64,000 bases of DNA from Vallitalea pronyensis. GTDB lineage: Bacteria; Bacillota; Clostridia; Lachnospirales; Vallitaleaceae. Positions 7,444 to 15,032 of this stretch are shown here, one piece after another. The position numbers were made by a program, and so were the translations under genes. The notes under the pieces were generated by a model. The model saw only the letters and a program-made list of their open reading frames with translations. It was not told the origin of the DNA and ran no database searches. Numbering within the stretch: position 1 is the first letter of the stretch; the number at the start of each line of letters is the position of its first letter. The DNA is taken from NCBI RefSeq assembly GCF_018141445.1, contig NZ_CP058649.1, positions 4,731,001-4,795,000 on the forward strand, given 5' to 3'.

Positions 7444-8892
7444 TTATTTTAAGTACTCTTTTACCTTAAACCAAATAATTTTATCAAATATTAAATACTC
7501 ATTAATATCTGTATAAGGTTCAATGTTCGTATCATCTGGAAAACTATAGAATGGTAGCCCTGTACCATTTGATCTATCAATATACCAGTTCATAAATTTA
7601 TCAACATCATTCATAGTCATTCGATATTCGTAAATATCAGTTGTAGATAATTTAATTTGCAAGTTGGCAAAATTAGTATTTTCTTCTACCATTGCTGATG
7701 CGACATTAGAATCAGCACTTTCTACTCCATTCTTTACTGCTCGAACAACGTAATAATAGGTCACACCAGAAGTTACATTAGTGTCTGTGTACGTTGTGAC
7801 AGTGATATCAGTTGCTATGACTGTATCGATAGCACTAGATGTAGTTGATCGTAATATAGTATAGCTATCAGCATCTTGAACAGTATCCCAGTTTAAAACA
7901 ATAGATTTACTATTAGGTGTTGCAATTAAATTTAATGGAATTTCGATAACTTCATTACTAGGTGTAAACTCTTCTACAATATCAAGTTGACCACCAATAC
8001 CTCCAATAGTGCCTCCAATTGCATAAATCTTACTGCTATGACTAATTGCTCCTAGTGTTCCTCTTTCCATTGATATACTTGTTTCCAATGACCAACTTTC
8101 TGTAAGTTGATTATAAACTTGTACATCTTTTAAATAGCTACTCCCATTAGACCCACCAATAGCATAGAGTTTTTCATCTAATACTGTTACACCTAATCCA
8201 GCTGTATTTATTATAAGATTAGTCTTAGAAGTCCATATATCTGTTAATGGGTCGTATAATTCAACTACATCTAGTATTTCTTCATTAAGACCTCCAATCG
8301 CATATATTTTTCCATCTATTTGTCCTACTCCTAAATTCCCTCTAGCTGTTGGCATGCTAGCTTTTGTTGTCCAAGTGTCTGTTATTGGGTCATACTCTTC
8401 TACTGTATTTAAAGGTCCATTATTATTGCCTCCAATTGCATATATTTTTCCATTTGCTTCTACTACAGCCACTGTATATCTATTCGTTAGCATATTAGCT
8501 TTTGTTGTCCAAGTATCTGTTACTGGGTCATACTCCTCAACTATATTTAACATATTACCTTGGCTATCCATACCACCAATTGCATATATTTTACCGTTTG
8601 CCACTGCTGCCCCTAATGCATATCTAGATGTCGGCATATTGGCTTTAGTTACCCAAGTGTTTGTGTGTGGGTCATACTGCTCAACAATATCTAATTTATT
8701 ACCTTCACCACCGATACCACCAATTGCATATATTTTACCATCTACTTCAACTACTCCTATACTACCTCTTGCCGTCGGCATGCTAGCCTTAATTTCCCAA
8801 CTGCCTAAATTACCTTCAGCACCTAATACGGAAGGTGAATTAGCAAACATTAAAGATACAATTATAATCAAACTGAGTATTCTTCTTTTCAT
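7444..8892 (-). CDS. Secreted Kelch-repeat protein with fibronectin type III domain (paralogue)
   Basis: The product is 482 residues with the same domain order as its downstream neighbour: signal peptide ending near VLGAEG, six Kelch repeats (the motif NGKIYAIGG recurs), a fibronectin type III domain and the same C-terminal domain (YEYRMTMNDVDKFMNWYIDR...DKIIWFKVKEY). The repeats are more regular than in the paralogue, suggesting less divergence or recent conversion. The 46-bp gap holds only a ribosome binding site, so the two genes are probably co-transcribed after tandem duplication. The ligand is unknown. Confidence 0.88.
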   Translation of the reverse strand: MKRRILSLIIIVSLMFANSPSVLGAEGNLGSWEIKASMPTARGSIGVVEVDGKIYAIGGIGGEGNKLDIVEQYDPHTNTWVTKANMPTSRYALGAAVANGKIYAIGGMDSQGNMLNIVEEYDPVTDTWTTKANMLTNRYTVAVVEANGKIYAIGGNNNGPLNTVEEYDPITDTWTTKASMPTARGNLGVGQIDGKIYAIGGLNEEILDVVELYDPLTDIWTSKTNLIINTAGLGVTVLDEKLYAIGGSNGSSYLKDVQVYNQLTESWSLETSISMERGTLGAISHSSKIYAIGGTIGGIGGQLDIVEEFTPSNEVIEIPLNLIATPNSKSIVLNWDTVQDADSYTILRSTTSSAIDTVIATDITVTTYTDTNVTSGVTYYYVVRAVKNGVESADSNVASAMVEENTNFANLQIKLSTTDIYEYRMTMNDVDKFMNWYIDRSNGTGLPFYSFPDDTNIEPYTDINEYLIFDKIIWFKVKEYLK

Positions 8893-9055
8893 CTTTATAG
8901 TCCTCCTTAGTATGTGAATTATTTAAAATGTTACCATTATATGCCAATAATATATAGACTTATAATTACCATCTTTAGATAGTACAATTAAGTGTTATTG
9001 TTTTTTCGACATAATATTATGTTGATCGTTGCACAAAACTTACATTTAGAGTATT

Positions 9056-9180
9056 TAAAAAGACCTTCCTTGTAGAAGGTCTTTATGTACTAATCAATGC
9101 GTTAACAATGCTTTTTATTACTAAGGATATTAACATCTCCTACTTTAGATGGTTCCAATGAAGGTATTTGCTCATGTAAT
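9056..9180 (-). pseudogene. Relic of a gene tail and its terminator, related to 3493-3600
   Basis: The hairpin AAAGACCTTCT...AGAAGGTCTTT plus the next 20 bases on its right (ATGTACTAATCA-TGC) match the end of the 3526-3927 gene and its terminator at 3493-3540. Further into the gene the match breaks up, with a stop (TAA) 12 bases before the original one. No start or frame remains. This is the only content I see in the 8893-9213 gap besides AT-rich sequence upstream of the Kelch genes. Confidence 0.5.
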
Positions 9181-9213
9181 AAAATATTGGAAGTTTATTA
9201 TCAGTACTTGAGT

Positions 9214-9339
9214 TTATTTTAAAATAACATCTTTGCCACTTTTTGCAAGATATTCTTTCATTAATCTATTTGATATTCTAATTGCATCTGATCTAAATGT
9301 TGCTGGTGCTGTTATCATTAGCCATCTTTTATACGCCAT
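9214..9339 (-). other. Short ORF overlapping the end of the 9318-9782 gene
   Basis: In a second frame, an ATG at 9339 (or 9354) opens 41-46 codons ending in TAA at 9214-9216. The product starts MAYKRWLMITAPATF and continues RISNRLMKEYLAKSGKDVILK. The composition is coding-like with a plausible amphipathic helix. No good ribosome binding site is visible. It may be the true C-terminus of the overlapping gene after a frameshift, or the tail of a decayed gene. Confidence 0.3.
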
Positions 9340-9782
9340 GTTGGTTGAGGACATAGGATAGTCAATTCTTTAAAATCTGTGTCATGATAAATATTTCCAA
9401 TAATTTCTGAGTCAATTGACCAGTCCTTCCCAGAATTAAATATTGGATAGCTTAATAATGATCCCCATAATCTATTATAAATGATTGTCACAGGTGCATC
9501 TTTTAACTTGCTAATATTGTCTTTATTTGTTATAAGTTCATCTATATTACTAATATAGAACTTTCCTTTGAATTTCTTATTAAGCCAAAAATCGCTAGTT
9601 ACTTTCCCATTTATTTTAATGGTTACTTCTTCTAAATCATTAATATTTTCTACTCCTAATTTATATTTTAAACCTGTATACGTTTTATTTATCGTTCTAG
9701 GGTATCTTATATAAACATAGATACCTAATAGTACTATTAGAATAATTAATATACTATATCTTAAATATTTCTTCTTTTCCAT
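9318..9782 (-). CDS. Membrane-anchored hypothetical protein
   Basis: The product is 154 residues. A single N-terminal membrane span (YSILIILIVLLGIYVYI) follows a KKK start, so the soluble part probably faces outside. The exported part has alternating beta-type patterns (VTIKINGKVTSDFWLN, KGKFYISNIDELI) and no motif I recognise. The ATG at 9782 follows AAGGGGATACAT. The stop may be a frameshift artefact, since a second frame overlaps it and continues about 100 bases further. It is not clearly related to its neighbours. Confidence 0.55.
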   Translation of the reverse strand: MEKKKYLRYSILIILIVLLGIYVYIRYPRTINKTYTGLKYKLGVENINDLEEVTIKINGKVTSDFWLNKKFKGKFYISNIDELITNKDNISKLKDAPVTIIYNRLWGSLLSYPIFNSGKDWSIDSEIIGNIYHDTDFKELTILCPQPTWRIKDG

Positions 9783-9799
9783 ATGTATCCCCTTTTAAA

Positions 9800-10513
9800 T
9801 TACATCACATGTTCCCTCAACAATTCAACAATCTTACCTTGTTCATGAGGCGCTAACTTCACACCATCCTTCTTATACTGCTTAATATAACGCAACAAGT
9901 CATCCCTATTTTTCACTAAAACAGCAATTTCACTGGACTGCATATCCACCTGTGATTCCTCATGTGAAAAGTACACCACGCCTTGAATGGCATGCTGCCA
10001 ATTTTGTTTTTTCAGCACTTTTGACACACCAATAACATGTCCCTTTACTTGAAATACAGGGTTATACATATCTCTTTTGTAGGTTCTGCCACCTTTTCCT
10101 GCTTTTAACTGGGTTAACTGCCTATCGGATGTTCGACCTTTAATATGGCCTTTCACGTTTTTAGCTTCTATGACAAAAACACCATTCGCACCAACCACCA
10201 CATAGTCAATTTGGCTGGATGTATTTTTGCCTTGTATGTGCAAATCCGAAATGACTTTGTAGCGTTTTGGTAAACCCGATAATAATTTTAGAACCTCTTT
10301 CTCCCCTTTTAAACCAGAGCGAACAATATCAATGTTCACTTTCATCTTTTTACAATAAATACCTAGTACTAAGGCTGCTATTAAGGAAAACCCATATGTA
10401 AAAAATGCTAGAACAACACAAAATGCAGCCCCCACAAAACAACCTGCCCATTTTATATAGTCTACCATTAATTCTTTTCTTAGATGATTGGATTTATTAA
10501 TTATCTGTGCCAT
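9800..10513 (-). CDS. NERD-domain (nuclease-related) membrane protein
   Basis: The product is 237 residues. Two membrane spans (about residues 20-55) precede a NERD domain. That domain reads SGLKGEKEVLKLL, SQIDYVVVGANGVFVIEAKN and HIKGR, where the GxxGE, I-D-x-V-V and E-x-K residues match the family's restriction-endonuclease-like core. NERD proteins are predicted nucleases or DNA-processing factors; biochemical roles are largely unproven. The 17-bp gap to the next minus-strand gene (9318-9782) suggests co-transcription. The ATG has GGAGTTAGG upstream. Confidence 0.8.
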   Translation of the reverse strand: MAQIINKSNHLRKELMVDYIKWAGCFVGAAFCVVLAFFTYGFSLIAALVLGIYCKKMKVNIDIVRSGLKGEKEVLKLLSGLPKRYKVISDLHIQGKNTSSQIDYVVVGANGVFVIEAKNVKGHIKGRTSDRQLTQLKAGKGGRTYKRDMYNPVFQVKGHVIGVSKVLKKQNWQHAIQGVVYFSHEESQVDMQSSEIAVLVKNRDDLLRYIKQYKKDGVKLAPHEQGKIVELLREHVM

Positions 10514-10632
10514 TGACCTAACTCCTTTTTAAAACCATAATCTTATGTAAGGTAGCCCTAAAGCTACAGCATTTCTATATAAACATCTGTTTATCCTACA
10601 TCTTACCACAAGTTCATACTGACTGCAAAAAA

Positions 10633-10681
10633 ATGAGCTGACTCAACCATGCATCTTCATGCTTTTGTGAGCCAGCTCATG
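10633..10681 (-). terminator. Terminator downstream of the first DegV gene
   Basis: ATGAGCTG-A-CTCA and TGAG-C-CAGCTCAT at the two ends form a long hairpin. It is followed on the minus strand by TTTTTTTGCAG. It lies 28 bp past the DegV stop at 10709. Confidence 0.75.
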
Positions 10682-10708
10682 TTTACTTCATGCTTTCTTC
10701 TGCTATAT

Positions 10709-11548
10709 CTATATCTCGTAAGCCGCATAACCAATCAACCCTGGCCCTGTATGCACCCCCAGTGCTGGACTGATTTGTGCCACGTAGCCCTCAGCAATTT
10801 GGCCAATGTTTTGTATACTGTCCATGAGTGCATTGGCTTCTTCTTCTGCACCACCATGAATAACCGCTATATGATACTTTTTATCCTTAAACTCATCTGA
10901 GATCATCTTTCTTAACTTTGTAACGGCCTTTTTCCAACCTCTTGTTTTGGTTATGGTATAATAAGCACCGTTATCATTGATCCCAATGATAGGTTTCAGA
11001 TTAAGCAATTCCCCAACAGTACCTTCTACCTTCCCAATTCTACCACCTTTACGTAAATAGGTTAATGTCTTAAGTACATAACCACCTTTTAGCTTACTGC
11101 GTATAACTCTGGCCCGTTGTATAATCTCTTCCATACTATGATTACCTGCATAGATGGCAGCTTCTTTTACGATAAAACCTAGAAACATACCCAGTGTTTT
11201 GGAATCATATACTCTAATTTTTAGTTTATCGTAGTCATTGGCAAGCATTTTGACCATGTTAAATGTACCACTTAAACTAGATGACAAGGTAATCACAATA
11301 GCTTCCGTATACCCTTCTTCTACAAGTAGGTCAAAGACACCCAGAATGTCTTCAGCCGTTGGCAAAGATGTGGTTGGCACTTCTTGTTGAATGTTATCGT
11401 ATACCTCTTGGGGTTGAATCTCCAACCGATCACGGTATTCACGATCTTTGTAAATAATTCTAAGGGGAAGCAATTTGATGTTATACTTTTTGATCACTCG
11501 ATCTGGTAAATCACAAGCTGAATCTGTAATAATTGCTATCTTTTTCAT
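10709..11548 (-). CDS. DegV family fatty-acid-binding protein (FakB-like)
   Basis: The product is 279 residues, the normal DegV length. Family marks are IAIITDSACDLP at the start, TTSLPTAEDILGVFD, the lipid-binding SSSLSGTFN loop, TLTYLRKGGRIGK, GGAEEEA and GVHTGPGLIGYAAY at the end. DegV/FakB proteins present bound fatty acids to the kinase FakA for phosphorylation and entry into phospholipid synthesis. The second DegV gene lies 40 bp upstream in the same direction, so this is a two-gene unit of paralogues that may differ in acyl preference. AGGAGG precedes the ATG. Confidence 0.9.
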   Translation of the reverse strand: MKKIAIITDSACDLPDRVIKKYNIKLLPLRIIYKDREYRDRLEIQPQEVYDNIQQEVPTTSLPTAEDILGVFDLLVEEGYTEAIVITLSSSLSGTFNMVKMLANDYDKLKIRVYDSKTLGMFLGFIVKEAAIYAGNHSMEEIIQRARVIRSKLKGGYVLKTLTYLRKGGRIGKVEGTVGELLNLKPIIGINDNGAYYTITKTRGWKKAVTKLRKMISDEFKDKKYHIAVIHGGAEEEANALMDSIQNIGQIAEGYVAQISPALGVHTGPGLIGYAAYEI

Positions 11549-11588
11549 GATGTAACCTCCTATTTGTCCATATGTTGTCTTAGCAATC

Positions 11589-12455
11589 TTAACTGTTAAT
11601 CTGAAACCTGTTTTTTATCTCGTAAGCCACATACCCAATAATACCTGGTCCTGTATGCACACAAGTAACCGCACTTAGTTTGGTCATAAACAACTCATTC
11701 ACTGTTCCAATATCCTTTATACCTTCATACATGGCTTTTGCATCTTTTTCAGCATTACCATTCACAATAGCCAATTTATATGTTTTATGACTAAATTGCC
11801 GTCTTAACAAATGAGTCATGGTTCTCATGGCTCTTTCTCTTCCTCTTACCATGGTATACGTTTCAAGATTCCCTTCTCGACCCATAGAAACAATTAATTT
11901 GATCTTAAGCAAGTCGGCCAATGTTCCTTGGAACTTACCTACCCGCCCACTTTTTTTCAGACAGGCATACGTATCAATCATATAACAGCTCTTAACGCAA
12001 TTCCTTATATACATGATTTTCTCAAGAATGAGTGCCTTATTACCAGTATGTGCATATCGAGCGCCTTCAAGTACCATAAAACCATAAATCATGGATAAGG
12101 CTTTTGAATCAACCACTTCCACTTCTAAACCTCTATATGCTTTTCCTAATAAGGTTGCAAGTTGATACGTTCCACTTAATACGGATGTTAACGTTATAAC
12201 AATAACATCCGTATACCCATCATCCACTAGTTCGTCAAATAGATACAAGACATCTTCTGCAATGGGTAATGACGTTGTAGGAATCTCTTCGTGAAGATGA
12301 GCATACACTTGTTCTGGCGTAATATCAATACCATCACGATATTCCCTATCCTTATAGATTACTCTAAGAGGCATTAGCTTAATATGATATTTTTCAATAA
12401 TATGATTGGGTAATTCACATGTACTATCTGCCATAACAGCTATTTTCTTGCTCAT
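11589..12455 (-). CDS. DegV family fatty-acid-binding protein (FakB-like)
   Basis: The product is 288 residues. It has IAVMADSTCELPNHI, TTSLPIAEDVLYLFD, TSVLSGTYQL, ACLKKSGRVGK and CVHTGPGIIGYVAYEI, all matching the DegV fold with a bound fatty acid. I start at the ATG at 12455 (GGGAGG 9 bases upstream), which aligns with the paralogue; an ATG at 12461 is too close to the ribosome binding site. The upstream gene (12492-12905) is 36 bp away, so this pair may be read through from the PadR operon. Confidence 0.88.
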   Translation of the reverse strand: MSKKIAVMADSTCELPNHIIEKYHIKLMPLRVIYKDREYRDGIDITPEQVYAHLHEEIPTTSLPIAEDVLYLFDELVDDGYTDVIVITLTSVLSGTYQLATLLGKAYRGLEVEVVDSKALSMIYGFMVLEGARYAHTGNKALILEKIMYIRNCVKSCYMIDTYACLKKSGRVGKFQGTLADLLKIKLIVSMGREGNLETYTMVRGRERAMRTMTHLLRRQFSHKTYKLAIVNGNAEKDAKAMYEGIKDIGTVNELFMTKLSAVTCVHTGPGIIGYVAYEIKNRFQINS

Positions 12456-12491
12456 TAACATAATCCTCCCATTGCACTTTTGCCCCTGGCT

Positions 12492-12905
12492 TTACCTGGC
12501 TTGCTGATTTCGCTGCTCATACCAAAGATAAAACATAACTAAAGGCCACCATATAATTGCAAATACAGGATATACAAACCATATCACATTTGGTGTATAG
12601 TAGAAATTCATGAACAAGACTAAGGATATGATTAAGCCTGTTGCCCACAGCGAAAAGATAAGTCTCATTTTACTTTTTGTGGGATTAGTGGTTAAATGCT
12701 GGCGAAGTTCACGCTTAATGTCTTCTATATCGCCAAAATCAACAATTGCTTTATTAATGGCATCTTCTTCTTCTTTACCTGATGCCATTAAATCCATTAC
12801 CTTTTCTTCTAAATTTTGTATAATTTCTTCTTCCATATTTCTTTTACTATCACTATCTGGTATTTCTTTAAATAATTGATGCACATAAGCTTCTATCTTT
12901 TTCAT
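12492..12905 (-). CDS. HAAS-like domain protein with two membrane helices (W-W-P module)
   Basis: The product is 137 residues. The N-terminal 75 residues (MKKIEAYVHQLFKEIPDSDS...AINKAIVDFGDIEDIKREL) are a three-helix HAAS/DUF1700-like domain often encoded after PadR regulators. The C-terminal part has two membrane spans containing TPNVIWFVYPVFAIIWWPLV, a module repeated four times in the 13331-13996 protein. The ATG at 12905 overlaps the PadR stop codon (ATGA), so translation is coupled. The longer frame to 12953 lies inside padR and is not the start. Confidence 0.8.
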   Translation of the reverse strand: MKKIEAYVHQLFKEIPDSDSKRNMEEEIIQNLEEKVMDLMASGKEEEDAINKAIVDFGDIEDIKRELRQHLTTNPTKSKMRLIFSLWATGLIISLVLFMNFYYTPNVIWFVYPVFAIIWWPLVMFYLWYEQRNQQAR

Positions 12906-13231
12906 TCCCAACCCTCCATAAAAATATTGATTACTTTTTTTGTTGTTTCCCACTCCATGATTTTTTCCCGATAATACGCTCTTCCAAGTGTGGTAATACG
13001 ATAATATTTTCTCTTTCTTCCATGGGTGACATCCCCATGATAACTTTTAATGAGTTCTTTCTTCTCTAAACGTTGAAAAACTGCATAGAGGGTTGCTTCT
13101 TTTATCTCAAACATATTGTCTGTCCTTGCTAATATTTCCTTGGATATTTCATACCCATAGCGATCTTTTTCAATAATTAATCGTAAAATAATAGCATCTA
13201 AGTGACCTCTAATGGTATCACTGCTTAACAT
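12902..13231 (-). CDS. PadR family transcriptional regulator
   Basis: The product is 109 residues. The winged-helix PadR pattern is clear: LDAIILRLIIEKDRYGYEISKEI, then EATLYAVFQRLEKKELI and the wing GRKRKYYRITTLGRAYY. It probably represses its own operon and the 13331-13996 gene. Both promoters carry ATTACT-N11-AGTAAT palindromes over the -35 element, and these are the natural candidate operators. The effector is unknown. The stop overlaps the next start by 4 bp. GGAGGTG precedes the ATG. Confidence 0.9.
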   Translation of the reverse strand: MLSSDTIRGHLDAIILRLIIEKDRYGYEISKEILARTDNMFEIKEATLYAVFQRLEKKELIKSYHGDVTHGRKRKYYRITTLGRAYYREKIMEWETTKKVINIFMEGWE

Positions 13232-13271
13232 GGTACACCTCCAAGAAAAATTACTCTATCTCACATAAGTA

Positions 13272-13311
13272 TTCTAACATCCATTACTCAAGCTGTCAAA
13301 GTAATTGATGA
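13272..13311 (-). promoter_or_regulatory. padR operon promoter with palindromic operator
   Basis: On the minus strand TTGACA (in 13293-13300), a 17-base spacer and TAGAAT form a promoter. The palindrome ATTACT-N11-AGTAAT at 13283-13305 overlaps the -35. An additional ATTACT half-site lies downstream near 13250. Confidence 0.75.
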
Positions 13312-13330
13312 TATTGGCGTTAACATACTT

Positions 13331-13996
13331 CTATCTGCTTGTTTGTTTATATGTTTTATCGTTGTTTTTATGTCTTAAATAACTAAAACAATACACCACA
13401 AGGGGCCACCATAAAACAACAAATACAGGGTATATGGCCCATATCACATGGGGTGTTGATACCTGATTAACAATGATAAAAAAGACAGATGTTAATAGAG
13501 AACTCATAACAGAAAAAGTCATTAATTTTTTTGTTAATACAAAATAATGTATAATAGGCCACCATAAAAACGTAAAAGTCGTATAGATAAACCATGGGTA
13601 TCCTGGTGTTAGTATAACATTCAGCACCACATAATAGGCAATCAGACTACCACTAGAAACAATTGCAAAGCTTAGTTTTTTACGCCATTTGCCCGCATAC
13701 ATAAGGATTGGCCACCATAATATGGGGTATGATGCGTATAAAAACCATGGGTGTACAGGGGATGTTTCATAATTAATAATCACAAGGAAAAGAATAAGAA
13801 TCAATGCACTGACTAAAGATAAGCCTTTGTATTTTTTCATGGCGATATAATAAACAATAATCGGCCAAAAAACAATGACGAAACTTGGATACATACTCCA
13901 TTGATTATCAGGAGTAGTGATGTGATTAATGATGATTAAAAAACTAATGGTTAAAAAAGCACCAATACCTGAAAATATAACTGTTGATTTTCTCAT
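13331..13996 (-). CDS. Membrane protein built of repeated W-W-P modules
   Basis: The product is 221 residues and is nearly all membrane. It has four copies of a 2-helix module with the pattern TP-x(3)-W-x(2)-YP-x-F-x(3)-WWP-x(3)-Y. The four cores are MYPSFVIVFWPIIVYY, LYASYPILWWPILMY, IYTTFTFLWWPIIHYF and IYPVFVVLWWPLVVY. The last copy is almost the same as the C-terminus of the 12492-12905 protein. Its promoter has the PadR-type palindrome. Function unknown. The regular tryptophans near the membrane face suggest a lipid-interface or sensor role, which is inference only. Confidence 0.75.
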   Translation of the reverse strand: MRKSTVIFSGIGAFLTISFLIIINHITTPDNQWSMYPSFVIVFWPIIVYYIAMKKYKGLSLVSALILILFLVIINYETSPVHPWFLYASYPILWWPILMYAGKWRKKLSFAIVSSGSLIAYYVVLNVILTPGYPWFIYTTFTFLWWPIIHYFVLTKKLMTFSVMSSLLTSVFFIIVNQVSTPHVIWAIYPVFVVLWWPLVVYCFSYLRHKNNDKTYKQTSR

Positions 13997-14054
13997 TTTA
14001 TCGTCTCCATTTCATTTTTTTACTACAGAATAATTACTCTATGTGTTATAGTTA

Positions 14055-14094
14055 TTATAGCAACAATTACTCTTTCTGTCAAAGTAATATTTAT
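14055..14094 (-). promoter_or_regulatory. Promoter with PadR-type operator upstream of the W-W-P protein
   Basis: On the minus strand TTGACA, a 17-base spacer and a perfect TATAAT form the promoter. The palindrome ATTACT-N11-AGTAAT (14066-14088) overlaps the -35, as in the padR promoter. Further half-sites are at 14033-14038, 14181-14186 and 14196-14201. Confidence 0.8.
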
Positions 14095-14267
14095 TTTTTA
14101 TTTTTAAATCTTATAAAAAACTCCCATTTCATAAGGATTTAACCACCTATAACTTCAACAAATATTATTCTTATACACATAGTAATATAAGAACTATTAC
14201 TCTCCCTGATATAATTCATCATAAACACTTACATACACTTAATCATTATTATAAAAAAACAGAACAA

Positions 14268-14335
14268 CAAAAGAGGCTAGCATCATTCCACAAAGCTGAT
14301 TTGTGTCCGCTAGGAAAGTATCCTTAACACCTATC
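14268..14335. repeat. Conserved intergenic element, copy A
   Basis: About 60 bp that also occurs at 22213-22275. Shared blocks are CAAAAGAGGCTA, CAAAG, ATTT, TCCG-TAGGAAAGTAT and CTTAA. In this copy CTAGC...GCTAG brackets an inner CACAAA...TTTGTG hairpin. It is followed by AAAAAACC...GGTTTTTTTT (14336-14380), a possible plus-strand terminator. The rest of the 13997-14438 gap holds the PadR-type boxes described at 14055-14094 and no ORF. Confidence 0.5.
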
Positions 14336-14389
14336 AAAAAACCTCTAGGTCATATGCTAAATTCAAGGGTTTTTTTTGCATAATAAAAA

Positions 14390-14426
14390 GCACCTCACTA
14401 AGTAATCCTTAATGAGGTACCACATA
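14390..14426 (-). terminator. Terminator of the OsmC gene
   Basis: On the minus strand GTACCTCATTAAG...CTTAGTGAGGTGC is followed by TTTTTATTATG. It lies 13 bp past the OsmC stop. Confidence 0.85.
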
Positions 14427-14438
14427 TGCATACACTCT

Positions 14439-14831
14439 TTATTCAAACTCTATATCCCAAGACATCTCTGCCACCTTCGATATGGTCTGATAAATTGAAC
14501 AGTAATTTGCTGCTATTTCCATGGCTTTGATTAATCCCTTTTCTTTCTCAGCATTCTTAATGGTCACTTTCACATTAACCCATTTTAATGTGGTAGGAAT
14601 TTCTGTTCGTTTTTCCCCTGTTACTTCAATATCTGCTGAATCAAAATGAATGCGTTTTTTCTCTGCAATCTCTAGAAAGGTAGCATACATACAAGAAGCC
14701 AATCCACCAAAAAGCATATCGTATGGAGCCAACGTCCCTTTCTCCACACCAATATTCACCTTATCGTTAGGAGCTATAAGCTCACCTTTAAATCCATCTT
14801 TAAATTGAACGTGTATACTTTTTTCTGCCAT
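14439..14831 (-). CDS. OsmC family protein (peroxiredoxin-like)
   Basis: The product is 130 residues. OsmC/Ohr proteins reduce organic hydroperoxides with two cysteines. Both are visible: FGGLASCMYATFLEIA and AANYCSIYQTI. The buried glutamate of the family may be the E in the MEIAANYC helix. The ATG at 14831 has AAGGAGG at ideal spacing; the longer frame to 14849 would start within the leader. The gene is monocistronic with its own terminator. It could aid oxygen tolerance in an anaerobe. It is the YhfA-like/OsmC subgroup rather than clear Ohr. Confidence 0.88.
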   Translation of the reverse strand: MAEKSIHVQFKDGFKGELIAPNDKVNIGVEKGTLAPYDMLFGGLASCMYATFLEIAEKKRIHFDSADIEVTGEKRTEIPTTLKWVNVKVTIKNAEKEKGLIKAMEIAANYCSIYQTISKVAEMSWDIEFE

Positions 14832-14971
14832 AGTTATCCTCCTTCGCAATCATTACTTGTTATGAACAATAGTTAATATCTTCTACCTAGTAATATTACT
14901 ATAGGATACACGATTTATGCAAATACTATTAAATCAAAGAGGCTATATTCAGGACTTTCTTATAAGATAAA

Positions 14972-15016
14972 AAAAGACACCATAAAGAAAAAATGCTGCG
15001 TATCATCTTTATGCTG
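14972..15016 (-). terminator. Terminator of the purine operon
   Basis: CATAAAGA...TCTTTATG forms the stem, followed on the minus strand by GTGTCTTTTTTTATC. It lies just past purD. Confidence 0.65.
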
Positions 15017-15032
15017 CCTTATGCGTCGCTTA

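Noticed and set aside
8354..8917. Long plus-strand open frame of 187 residues
   Set aside because: It is the antisense of the Kelch gene at 7444-8892; its cysteine- and serine-rich sequence mirrors the Kelch repeats and it has no ribosome binding site.
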